From positions 15,699 to 79,698 of the forward strand of contig NZ_KI260389.1 in NCBI RefSeq assembly GCF_000468015.1: a DNA stretch of 64,000 bases, in the 5' to 3' direction. The notes below the pieces were generated by a model. It was given only the letters and a program-made list of their open reading frames with translations, did no database searches and was not told where the DNA came from. This document shows, one piece after another, positions 50,508 to 59,378 of this stretch. This stretch comes from Ruminococcus callidus ATCC 27760. Its GTDB lineage: Bacteria > Bacillota > Clostridia > Oscillospirales > Ruminococcaceae. The translations under genes and the position numbers were made by a program. Position 1 is the first letter of the stretch. Each line of letters opens with the position of its first letter.

Positions 50508-51485
50508 TTAGAATTGATGCTTGCATGGTGTTCCGTTTAGATACTCATCGAAACAGTCATCAATTTCTTGATTTGTAATACTAGTTATCTGGTCAGAACT
50601 CGCAGTCAATTGTTTGATTGCTCCGATTTGAATTTTCCACACAACTTGTACAACTTGATTGATTCCGACTTTCAGAATTTCATGTTTCAAAATATTTCGA
50701 TTCTTCTGAGCTTGCTCTTCTGTTACTGTGTTGTTTGCAACCATATCCCAGTTTATTTCATCTGGCGGTGCAATACGGTATCCTGCAAGCAATCCATTGT
50801 TTTTGCTATATCCTGACGGACTTTCTGGATTCATACTCAGCAAATCTCGTTTTGACCATAATCCGGCTTCCGTAATAAACACATAGTCTTTTCCGGGTTC
50901 TCTGAACTGTGCAAGTGCTCCTGTAGAGATCATTGCACTGAAAATGACATCCACTGTTTCTGGCAGCTCTGCTTTTATTTCAGGAATAACCGTTCGATAT
51001 GATATTTCAGCCCTAGGAAATGTTGGAGATACAAGTTCGCATCGGATAGTTTTCGGTGATTCATCTTGTGCGGTATCTCTGTCTGCAAATGCTGGTCCTA
51101 TTCCTAGATAAGTTCGATTGTTATTCTGATTTGCATCATAGCCATCTGCCCCGAATCCCGGAACCTGATTCATATAGTCATCAAATCGCTGCGGTTCTTC
51201 TCCGTCAATCTCTCCGATTCCAGCAGGCAATCCATCTGCATCCTCTTCTTGATTGATAAGCCCCATTGTTCCCAGGGAAATATATCTTGGAACATACTTA
51301 TTCAGCATATGAGTTCCTTGATTTAAGACTCCATCGCCTTTCAGAAAGCTTGCAATTCCAGTCAGAAGTGTGTTGGTTGCTTGATTGTGCCCTGTATGAG
51401 TAGACACTACTTTGTTTGTTGCTAGATCAATTACTCGAAATGATACATTATGTCTTACGCCCATATCCTTACTTGCTAATAACAA
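50508..51485 (-). CDS. Tail fibre/baseplate protein C (paralogue of 48955)
   Basis: 325 aa, TTG start 7 nt after GAGGTG. Same core as 48955 (GHNQATNTLLTGIASFL, YISLGTMGLINQEEDADGLPAGIG) but short C-terminus. Two adjacent copies of one protein point to duplication with later divergence of the tip. Confidence 0.7.
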   Translation of the reverse strand: MLLASKDMGVRHNVSFRVIDLATNKVVSTHTGHNQATNTLLTGIASFLKGDGVLNQGTHMLNKYVPRYISLGTMGLINQEEDADGLPAGIGEIDGEEPQRFDDYMNQVPGFGADGYDANQNNNRTYLGIGPAFADRDTAQDESPKTIRCELVSPTFPRAEISYRTVIPEIKAELPETVDVIFSAMISTGALAQFREPGKDYVFITEAGLWSKRDLLSMNPESPSGYSKNNGLLAGYRIAPPDEINWDMVANNTVTEEQAQKNRNILKHEILKVGINQVVQVVWKIQIGAIKQLTASSDQITSITNQEIDDCFDEYLNGTPCKHQF

Positions 51486-51501
51486 TGTGTATCACCTCGA
51501 T

Positions 51502-52911
51502 TTAAGATGTTAATGCAGCTACTTTTTCTTCTAGTGCTGTAATCCTGTTTAGTAAATCTAAGACATCTACTCCGGTTTCTGAATTGTTGACGTAGATTTT
51601 TCCATAGTTGTCTACAGAAAACGCATTTGATCTATTACCATCTGTACCATTACCAATTACAAATATATGTGTAGATAGTTTGTTATGAATACCTTGTACA
51701 TGCTGATATTCTGATGTAGCAATACAACCATACCCTTCAACATGTGTAAATCCTGCTTCTGCTCTGCATGACGCTCCCTCAACATGACATGCTGTAAAAT
51801 TATTTTCTGGCTTAGGATTTTCATCAGTTGGAGAAATACCAGCAACGCATGACATACCTTCAACATGTGAGTTAGAAACATAGCATATACAGTTATAACC
51901 TTCAACATGACATCCAATTCCGATAGCTTTTGAACTTTGACCTTCAGAATGCGAAAAATTTCCAGTTGAAGTAGAACCATATCCCTCAGAGTGTGTGTAA
52001 TCACCTTTGGATCTCGAACCACGTCCCTCTGAATGAGAAGATTCACCAATTGCATATGTTTCATTACCCTCGGCATGTGAATTCGCACCCTCAGCATGAG
52101 TTGTTTTTCCCTCAGCATGAGCAGCGGAACCCGTTGCACCAGTAGTGAGACCTTCTGAGTGTGCACCGTTTCCACCAGACGCTTGTGTTGTAAACCCCTC
52201 AGCGTGATTATAATTTGTTTGGATCGGAACTTCGCCTAATGATGTCGATGGTGAAACTCCGGCAATACAAGCATTTCCCTCGGCATGATCACATAACCCA
52301 TATGCAATACTGCTGGATCCCTCTGCGTGAGAGCTTGCACCAATTGACTTAGAACCTGCACCTTCTGCATGAGATTGTGCACCGCTAGATACTGACTCCC
52401 AACCTTCTGCATGAGCTGCCGCTCCACTGGATTTAGACCCATATCCCTCAGCATGAGAATTTCCACCATTCGATACAGTTAATAGACCCTCAGCATGAGA
52501 ATTTTCACCATTAGCCCGTGTACTTTGACCTTCTGAATGTGAACATTCCCCATTTGTTTCTGTTGCAAAACCCTCTGCATGTGATGCACGCTTTATAGCA
52601 CGAGAATTTAATCCCTCAGCGTGTGATCCGACATCAAGCGACTGTGATCCTACACCTTCTGCATGTGATCCTACACCAGCAGCAAGAGTTCCGTTATTTT
52701 CGGAATGAGCGTGATATCCAATCGCACGAGTTCCATAACCTTCTGCATGAGAGTATGTACCAGATGCAACACATTTGTTATTACCTACGTAGCTGTTGAA
52801 AATTTCAGCACCTTCAACACCTTCTACCCGTAGTCCGCACCGTTGATTATATAGATTGACTGTTGTATTGACCAGATAATGAAGTCCTGTTAAATCTAAA
52901 TATTTTCGCAC
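51502..52911 (-). CDS. SHAEG-repeat receptor-binding protein (YadA-head-like)
   Basis: 469 aa. Residues about 40-410 contain 23 H-[ASV]-E-G units in a roughly 14-residue repeat (GxxSHAEGxxSxAxGxx), the left-handed beta-roll of YadA-type adhesin heads. The C-terminus has a trimeric coiled coil (VDVLDLLNRITALEEKVAALTS). Likely a trimeric surface-binding tail fibre. Repeat copy number can vary by recombination and may tune host range. Confidence 0.82.
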   Translation of the reverse strand: MRKYLDLTGLHYLVNTTVNLYNQRCGLRVEGVEGAEIFNSYVGNNKCVASGTYSHAEGYGTRAIGYHAHSENNGTLAAGVGSHAEGVGSQSLDVGSHAEGLNSRAIKRASHAEGFATETNGECSHSEGQSTRANGENSHAEGLLTVSNGGNSHAEGYGSKSSGAAAHAEGWESVSSGAQSHAEGAGSKSIGASSHAEGSSSIAYGLCDHAEGNACIAGVSPSTSLGEVPIQTNYNHAEGFTTQASGGNGAHSEGLTTGATGSAAHAEGKTTHAEGANSHAEGNETYAIGESSHSEGRGSRSKGDYTHSEGYGSTSTGNFSHSEGQSSKAIGIGCHVEGYNCICYVSNSHVEGMSCVAGISPTDENPKPENNFTACHVEGASCRAEAGFTHVEGYGCIATSEYQHVQGIHNKLSTHIFVIGNGTDGNRSNAFSVDNYGKIYVNNSETGVDVLDLLNRITALEEKVAALTS

Positions 52912-52925
52912 TTACCACACCACCA

Positions 52926-53156
52926 TTACGGAATTTCACATGTTCTTGATTCTTCATCATGTACCACGGTTTCTGTAACTCGGTAAGAATCATACCCATA
53001 AATACCAAGTTTGTATGTGGTTGAAGTATCGTCTGGTGATGTGTATATACGTCTATGAAGATTTGGATTTGTAAATCCATTATCATCTTTTACCTGCTCT
53101 GTTGTTGTCGCAGGTTTTGCAGGACCTTGTCCCATTGGAGTTACTGTATCTGACAT
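52926..53156 (-). CDS. Small virion-associated protein
   Basis: 76 aa from the ATG after GGTGGTGAGTG. MSDTVTPMGQGPAKPATTTE start, beta-strand-rich C-terminus (IYTSPDDTSTTYKLGIYGYDSYRVTE). It sits between the gpI-like gene and the receptor-binding gene. Possible fibre attachment or chaperone; unproved. Confidence 0.55.
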   Translation of the reverse strand: MSDTVTPMGQGPAKPATTTEQVKDDNGFTNPNLHRRIYTSPDDTSTTYKLGIYGYDSYRVTETVVHDEESRTCEIP

Positions 53157-53189
53157 ATCACACTCACCACCTTTATTCACCTTGTATAA

Positions 53190-53244
53190 AAGGTTTTGAA
53201 TGTGAACAAATACAAAAAGACCGATAGTTTTACGCTATCGGTCT
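53190..53244 (-). terminator. Intrinsic terminator upstream of small fibre gene
   Basis: The minus strand has AGACCGATAGC/GCTATCGGTCT-type stem and TTTTT (hairpin 53219-53244), just after the gpI-like stop codon; then CCTTTTATAC and the GGTGG leader of the 52926 gene. Confidence 0.75.
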
Positions 53245-53250
53245 GTGTTT

Positions 53251-54459
53251 TTAGGTATGAGTAATATTTCCGTCTTTGTCTACTTTTGTGTAAGATGAAT
53301 TAGAATCGTTTAGAGAAATTGCATCGCCCATTTGAGACATTACTGGATTTACCGCAGGTCTGGGATTCAAAATATCTGTAGATCTGTCTGGATCTAATGT
53401 CATGACATCATATACACCAGAATCCTGTTTATGTGTCTGAGACTCATCGTAATCTCGATCATACCTCAGATTCCATGGCTTAGATTCTGTATATGGATTA
53501 TAGGATGTCTGACTTACTACGCCATTCTCATTTCTAGTTCTAGTTAAATAGTCATCTGGGAATGTTGTACTTACATCTTGTGGTTCATATCCAATACTGA
53601 ATATTGGATCAGATACCAAGGATTTTACAATTTCCTCATTATTACTGATCTGCATAGAATACAGTGCCCGATATGCAGGATTTATAGTATCTTGTGACTT
53701 TGTACCACTTTCGTATGTACCATCACCGTTTGCTCTATCCTCGTAATCGCTATTCCTAGACCATACATTGTGTTTCTTATGAGAAATATCCACTTTTGTA
53801 CCATCAGAATCCAGTGTCTTTTGTAATCTAGCATAATCTTCTCTGCGATAATGTCCAACTTGCACTGGACCAAATGACATTCCAATGTCATTTACATTTG
53901 TAAGTCGCGCATCAATTCCAATTTTTGTTCTAGCGTCATATCTTACACCTGCATGCTGGAATAAAAACATCCCAACTGGTCTTGCATATTCGATACAAGC
54001 ATCCAAGGGCTTTTTATCTGCGAAGTAGACCACGTCAATATATCCGTCAGCAGTATGTGGTGTGACATACACAGTATTTACTGGGATAGAAACATCCTCT
54101 AGTCGGTTGTTCAGTATGTCATTTTCTTTTGCAGCATCTTCAATACGAAATTGTGCAAGATTCAACTCAGCAGCAAGTGTCACACCATCTTTGCTGCCAC
54201 GATTCTTGATAACTGACATAAAATACAGCAAAACAAGTCGATTAAACGCTGTATTCAATCGATCATCGAATTTATATCCCATAGTATCTGCAAGCATCCA
54301 CAACAAATCTTCTGGGCATTTCAGCGGATCATATAAATCCATGAAATTTTCAATATCATACTGAATTTTTGAGAGTGATGCTGTAAACCAATCTATAAAA
54401 AATCGAAAGTCGGCACTAGATTTATAGATTTCTGGAAGTGATACTGATTTTATATTCAT
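53251..54459 (-). CDS. gpI-like baseplate wedge protein
   Basis: 402 aa. Residues 15-100 match P2 gpI-type baseplate proteins: SSADFRFFIDWFTASLSKI, FMDLYDPLKCPEDLLWMLADTMGYKFDDRLNTAFNRLVLLYFMSVIKNRGSKDG. The C-terminal half is extended and extremely hydrophilic (aspartate, asparagine and serine rich). It links the wedge to fibres. Confidence 0.78.
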   Translation of the reverse strand: MNIKSVSLPEIYKSSADFRFFIDWFTASLSKIQYDIENFMDLYDPLKCPEDLLWMLADTMGYKFDDRLNTAFNRLVLLYFMSVIKNRGSKDGVTLAAELNLAQFRIEDAAKENDILNNRLEDVSIPVNTVYVTPHTADGYIDVVYFADKKPLDACIEYARPVGMFLFQHAGVRYDARTKIGIDARLTNVNDIGMSFGPVQVGHYRREDYARLQKTLDSDGTKVDISHKKHNVWSRNSDYEDRANGDGTYESGTKSQDTINPAYRALYSMQISNNEEIVKSLVSDPIFSIGYEPQDVSTTFPDDYLTRTRNENGVVSQTSYNPYTESKPWNLRYDRDYDESQTHKQDSGVYDVMTLDPDRSTDILNPRPAVNPVMSQMGDAISLNDSNSSYTKVDKDGNITHT

Positions 54460-54475
54460 AATGTATCACCACCAA

Positions 54476-56512
54476 TCATTCTAGTATCCAATCCGGAGCA
54501 ATTCGTAAGTTGTTTCTGGATTCTCCGATATTTGCACCTAAATCCTGATACCGTGCAAATGAAATTGGATTAAAATACTCAATATCGTAAGTATCAATAT
54601 GTTCTTGTGCACCAACTTTAGATAGTTCTCCCCAGTTTATCACAGGAAATTTAAGATTTCCGGCATCAAAGTATCGAATGTTAGAATCTGCACTCTCAAT
54701 AATCTCAACAACTTCCATTACCGTCGGCTTTTGTCCTAGTTTTCGATTTGCAGGAGAAAAATACAGAGCGAGTTTTTCTTTGACATTTGCAATGATCGTT
54801 TTTGCTTTATCCTTATCGACTGTAGTCTTAGGATAAATTTCACCAACAACATACCACGGGAAAACACGAACAAATCCAAATTGCAGCTCTACAGACATTG
54901 CTTGCAATGGTCTATAATCATCTATTACACTGTTTATGATATTCATAGGCGGCTGATACCCGATAAACGCATAATCATAATCATTACTAGATGATGCATA
55001 CTTCACTGTGCTTATCGTATTCTTCTTTACTGGTGTATAAGTTGTATCCGTATACTCGGATTCATTGAAATCATTATAGATTGCAAAGCACATCGCTGTG
55101 TATCTTTGAAAATTTGTAGAAAATACAAATCGATTTGGATCTGTTGGATCAAAACCAATGTCCAGAATATTATCCCACTTAAACTGTGTATAGGTATCAG
55201 ATGATTCTGGGAAATCATGATAAGTGATATACATTTTACTCTTTTGAGCATCTGTCAAATTTGTGTTTTTGTAAATTGCAAGATTTATCTCTAATGCCTT
55301 TTGACAATCAAGTACAGTTCCGCAGTCAATTCCGGCTTCTCGTGTCAAAAAACGTGTAAAATCTGGAAGTGTGATCAAACTATCCCATGTATTGATATAA
55401 TTTCGGCTATTTCGATATGCTTCTTTTGCAGTTTCTGGGCTTTTTCCAGTTACCGTATAAGTGTGTGGCATTTCAGATGTATTTGCAAGGTTTGATACAG
55501 AAATATCACCAGATTCTGTTGTGTACTTTGCATTATCACACGCATTTGGTTTTGCGGGCTGGAAATTGGATAGTACATTTGCATTGACACATCCGATTGC
55601 ACCAGAGCATTCAATCCAGTAAATTACAAGATAGTTGTTAGAGTAATTCTCCAGTTGGTTGATATAATTTGAAATCTGTAACTGTGCATTGCTGTAATTA
55701 TCGTAGGTAACTGCAAACATCGGTTCTGGTTCAATAAATTCAGACGGAGAACTTACCTGAACCCACTGGGTATCTAAATAAGTATCATGCAAGCTTGCCT
55801 TTGCTTTTACCCATACAGCAGTTGTATCAATGTGTTGAGATGGCAGCTTAATAACACAGTTATTCTTTTTTATTTCTTCTACAGACTTTGCAACAGACCG
55901 CAGAGAACCTTCTACCGCTACACGGGTGCAGGTTTTACCTGGTGCAAGGTGAACAATATCGGTATCTGCAAACACATTTGTACCATCTGCAATAATCTGG
56001 CGCTTACTTCTAGTTTCTGCAGCACCATAAGTATTTGTCATTGGCAAGATATTGTATGTAATAACTCTGGACTGATTTGTGATGTCTGTATAGGCATTGA
56101 CTGTACAGAAATTTCCACCATTAAATCCAAAGTCTAGAGTAATTGAATTCTCCGTGTTGTTTGTAAATGTTACCTCTGTTCTGGCAGCTGTATACCATCC
56201 AAGCGTATATCCCATTAGACTGAATAATTTTTCGGCATTTTTCCGTTGGGATACAGATGGTGCAAATACCTCATTTGCAAGCCAATCTGTATTTACACCA
56301 AGCATATCTGCAACACTGGCTAAAAAGATACCAAGTACAACACCAGGATCAGAGATTGCATCCGGATTCCACTTTGTAGAATCACTTGCGTCATATACAC
56401 TTGGATTCCACAGTTCTGTAAGTTTAGGAACTAGATCCCAGAAGTCTTTCATAATTGAATCAAAATCTCTGGATGTGTATTTTACCATTCCAGAAGGTGC
56501 ATTACTCGCCAT
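54476..56512 (-). CDS. Baseplate wedge protein, gpJ/gp6-type
   Basis: 678 aa. Starts MASNAPSGMVKYTSRDFDSIMKD, then DSTKWNPDAISDPGVVLGIFLASVADMLGVNTDWLANEVFAPSVSQRKNAEKLFSLMGYTLGWYTAARTEVTF in the wedge pattern, a central beta domain, and a C-terminal Baseplate_J-like module (TVMEVVEIIESADSNIRYFDAGNL). Builds the hexagonal baseplate rim. GGAGG before the ATG. Confidence 0.83.
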   Translation of the reverse strand: MASNAPSGMVKYTSRDFDSIMKDFWDLVPKLTELWNPSVYDASDSTKWNPDAISDPGVVLGIFLASVADMLGVNTDWLANEVFAPSVSQRKNAEKLFSLMGYTLGWYTAARTEVTFTNNTENSITLDFGFNGGNFCTVNAYTDITNQSRVITYNILPMTNTYGAAETRSKRQIIADGTNVFADTDIVHLAPGKTCTRVAVEGSLRSVAKSVEEIKKNNCVIKLPSQHIDTTAVWVKAKASLHDTYLDTQWVQVSSPSEFIEPEPMFAVTYDNYSNAQLQISNYINQLENYSNNYLVIYWIECSGAIGCVNANVLSNFQPAKPNACDNAKYTTESGDISVSNLANTSEMPHTYTVTGKSPETAKEAYRNSRNYINTWDSLITLPDFTRFLTREAGIDCGTVLDCQKALEINLAIYKNTNLTDAQKSKMYITYHDFPESSDTYTQFKWDNILDIGFDPTDPNRFVFSTNFQRYTAMCFAIYNDFNESEYTDTTYTPVKKNTISTVKYASSSNDYDYAFIGYQPPMNIINSVIDDYRPLQAMSVELQFGFVRVFPWYVVGEIYPKTTVDKDKAKTIIANVKEKLALYFSPANRKLGQKPTVMEVVEIIESADSNIRYFDAGNLKFPVINWGELSKVGAQEHIDTYDIEYFNPISFARYQDLGANIGESRNNLRIAPDWILE

Positions 56513-56900
56513 CTATTGTTACCTCCACATCATCGCCTAATACGGTTTGTATTCCAACTGTCAACTTCAATGTATTAAAATCTTGAACTGTAGTATCTTC
56601 ATTTTCTCCAGTAACCAAAAGTCCATCTGCAAAAGATGTATTAGCTGCATTACAGTCTGGTTCAAATGTACGAAACTGATTCTTGATCTTATCTTTCAAA
56701 ATTGCTTTTGTATTTTCAGTGTTATACTGAAATAAATATTGCTTTAATCCGACACCGAATGTCGGATAGTTGTACAATTCTGTTGGTTCTGTCAGCATAA
56801 GAAGTCTGCATCGGTTTGCGATAGCGTCCTTATTTGTTAAAACACCAACTTTATTCCTTGATACATCAAATAAGTTTGGAAATGACAAAGAAGAAATCAT
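56502..56900 (-). CDS. gp25-like baseplate wedge subunit
   Basis: 132 aa from the ATG after GGGAGTGATTTTT. GPW/gp25 family pattern: NRCRLLMLTEPTELYNYPTFGVGLKQYLFQYNTENTKAILKDKIKNQFRTFEP. It joins the sheath polymerisation start to the wedge. Overlaps both neighbours. Confidence 0.82.
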   Translation of the reverse strand: MISSLSFPNLFDVSRNKVGVLTNKDAIANRCRLLMLTEPTELYNYPTFGVGLKQYLFQYNTENTKAILKDKIKNQFRTFEPDCNAANTSFADGLLVTGENEDTTVQDFNTLKLTVGIQTVLGDDVEVTIDGE

Positions 56901-56905
56901 AAAAA

Positions 56906-57214
56906 TCACTCCCCAAAATTCACTGCACCAGATTGATAACTGCCACCTGTAAGTCCGATAACAATAAAATCACTATTTCCTTTATCCAAAGATGCAATAG
57001 CAACTACTTCACCCTCTTGTGGCAAATGTGGTAAAAGGATAGAACTAATCCAAGGCAGATCTTCATCATAGACATAATTTCGCACTTGTTTTCCACCATA
57101 ATCTCGCATATTATATGGTCCATGTACAGACGGAATACGCACCTTTATCTTCAATGTTCCGTCACCTGTATACTGATACTCTTTGGCATATCCATATGTT
57201 ATCATTTCATCCAT
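56906..57214 (-). CDS. OB-fold baseplate hub/spike-base protein
   Basis: 102 aa. MDEMITYGYAKEYQYTGDGTLKIKVRIPSVHGPYN, then EDLPWISSILLPHLPQEGEVVAIASLDKGNSDFIVIGL: an oligosaccharide-binding barrel like the N-terminal part of gp5/spike hub proteins. Precise start is uncertain; an ATG three codons on is possible. Overlaps the lysin end. Confidence 0.68.
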   Translation of the reverse strand: MDEMITYGYAKEYQYTGDGTLKIKVRIPSVHGPYNMRDYGGKQVRNYVYDEDLPWISSILLPHLPQEGEVVAIASLDKGNSDFIVIGLTGGSYQSGAVNFGE

Positions 57215-59367
57215 GCACCTCGATTGATGATTCGTGCAACAGTTTTACCTTTCCATCCTGTCAGATCTCGTGGATATGCACTTCCAGTTGTATCGGTATT
57301 GGGATTACCTACAGCTTCCCACTCTACGACATTAACATGCCCATTTGATCCATGACCATATGCTGCATACCCAGTAGATCCGTTCTCATTAGCTTTTGCA
57401 TCCGCCATAATTGCATTAAAATATGTACCATCATTCAGTACTACTGTCATCATATCTCCAACTTTTCCGAATATCGGCTTTACGGCGATCAAATAATTTC
57501 CGTTGATTATTGCTATATTTCTATCACTAGGTCTCCCCATGCTGCCCCATATTTGAGCAAGCTTATATTGGTCAGTACGCTTATTCCATCTTGTATAGAA
57601 ATACGAGTAATTTGTATAAATGTCAGATATACCAGACTGTCCGACGTATGACGGTATAACAATCTCTGTACCACCTGCTGTAGGAATTCCAGATTGAAGC
57701 GGAATTTTAGAGTTTCCTAAACTTACAGTACCAGAGGAAACTTGTTGTACAACCAACTGACTAAATAATTCAGACGCTTTTGCTTTTCTAGGTGGTGAAG
57801 TTTTTTCATAACTACCAGGTTTTTCAAACTGCCGTACAAAATAATCAGCAGCATCTTGTGCCCCACTGTCATTGTTCGTGACAGATTGCAAATGCTGTAA
57901 CACCTTAGAAAATCCATTAGAGAGTTCATACCATAGATAATCTAACTGACCTGTAAGATTGTTCATCCAATTCGATCCGGCTGCACTAATCATAGCAGTT
58001 TTTCGACTACCTAGCCATTGACATATTCCAGATGCACCACTGCTCTTATTGACAGCATCTGTTCTGTAGGAACTTTCATAATAGATATTACCGCATATAC
58101 CACAAGATGCAGCAGCATTTAATCCTTTTCCAAGTAGATATTCAATAATTGCTTTTGCATTTGTGTCGGTTATTCCATCAATAATCACATTTGCAGGATT
58201 AGCCATATCAGAATAACCGGAGTACATAGAGTTTAATTTATCTGTATAGTTAATAGCTGATAATCGTATTCCGGATTGAGCTGTGCTAAACTTGTCATTC
58301 GTGATATATGCAATTTCACGAATCGTCGCATCTCGCCTAGTTGTTTTCGTTGTAAACAGTGATCCATAGCCGGATAACCCATAGCTTGCTAAGTCGCTCA
58401 CAGATGCACCTACAAGTGACCAGTTTGGCCTAAAGTATCCGACAATTGAAGTATTTGTATAATCATACTCATGATTTGCAATTACACTAGTATATCTATT
58501 ATATGTCTTTGTATTACCTTCAATTGTCATGATCTTATCGCCATTCAATTCAGATACGACACCGACATGGGAACATTCATATTTTCCAGTCTTATTGAAG
58601 TTAAACAGGATAAAGTCGCCTACTTGTGGTTTTACAGCATTTCCGTTTCTAGGTCCATCAATAAATACGCTGTTACACTTATGTTCTCTTCCATATTGAC
58701 ATAGTGTTGTACACGAATAGGTTGTTGGAATAATAACATCCAGTAGACCACCTACTGTCTTTGCACATGCCATTAAAAATGCACAGCACCATTCCCCTTC
58801 CCATCCTAATGTTGTCCACACCCAATTTCCGTGTTCTCCCATATGAGAATTGGCTACTTGGAAGAATTGTGATAATTTACTCGTAGTAACTGTAGGCATT
58901 GCAGTTCCAGTATCAGATACTGTAGCAGAATTATAGATAAATCCTTGAAAATGATAATTATTGCTCCATGTATATGCTGGTGGTTTCAATGTTTGCTGAT
59001 AAAATCTCCTACCACCATATGCACTATTGGACGTTACAATTGAACCATCTGAATTGATTTGTTCTACAATAGCAACATGCCCTGCATCTCCTGGTCTGCT
59101 CCAGCACACGACTGCACCTAATCTCGGTGAGGCACCCCTTTGATAGCCGTCAGCAGTATTCCCATACCACAGTCCAGCATTATGCGTAGATAAATTACAT
59201 GATGTTTTGCCCATGATTTCCATGAATCTGCCATAAGCATATCCAACACAATTTGGAAGTACACTGCCGCCGCTAATATTGATACATTGATTATATCCGC
59301 CGCTAGACGGTCTCAACCAATATTTATCTGCTGTAGATGGTGCATTTAATCTAGGAGTAAATGCCAT
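57202..59367 (-). CDS. Tail lysin with two CHAP-like domains and a tail lysozyme domain
   Basis: 721 aa from the ATG 2-8 nt after GGTGAGG. Domain 1 (about 30-150): NCVGYAYGRFMEI with GHVAIVEQI is a CHAP peptidase core. Domain 2 (about 185-310): EWCCAFLMACAKT and CSHVGVV, a second CHAP. Domain 3 (about 395-540): ILGKGLNAAASCGICGNIYYESSYRTDAV..ASGICQWLGSR is the phage tail lysozyme family. It bores through peptidoglycan from the baseplate. A long C-terminus ends RIINRGAWMK. Confidence 0.85.
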   Translation of the reverse strand: MAFTPRLNAPSTADKYWLRPSSGGYNQCINISGGSVLPNCVGYAYGRFMEIMGKTSCNLSTHNAGLWYGNTADGYQRGASPRLGAVVCWSRPGDAGHVAIVEQINSDGSIVTSNSAYGGRRFYQQTLKPPAYTWSNNYHFQGFIYNSATVSDTGTAMPTVTTSKLSQFFQVANSHMGEHGNWVWTTLGWEGEWCCAFLMACAKTVGGLLDVIIPTTYSCTTLCQYGREHKCNSVFIDGPRNGNAVKPQVGDFILFNFNKTGKYECSHVGVVSELNGDKIMTIEGNTKTYNRYTSVIANHEYDYTNTSIVGYFRPNWSLVGASVSDLASYGLSGYGSLFTTKTTRRDATIREIAYITNDKFSTAQSGIRLSAINYTDKLNSMYSGYSDMANPANVIIDGITDTNAKAIIEYLLGKGLNAAASCGICGNIYYESSYRTDAVNKSSGASGICQWLGSRKTAMISAAGSNWMNNLTGQLDYLWYELSNGFSKVLQHLQSVTNNDSGAQDAADYFVRQFEKPGSYEKTSPPRKAKASELFSQLVVQQVSSGTVSLGNSKIPLQSGIPTAGGTEIVIPSYVGQSGISDIYTNYSYFYTRWNKRTDQYKLAQIWGSMGRPSDRNIAIINGNYLIAVKPIFGKVGDMMTVVLNDGTYFNAIMADAKANENGSTGYAAYGHGSNGHVNVVEWEAVGNPNTDTTGSAYPRDLTGWKGKTVARIINRGAWMK

Positions 59368-59378
59368 AACCTCACCAC

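Noticed and set aside
51640-52780. CRISPR-like tandem repeats
   Set aside because: The spacing is regular but the repeats are degenerate, have no distinct spacers and translate into a continuous SHAEG protein in one frame.
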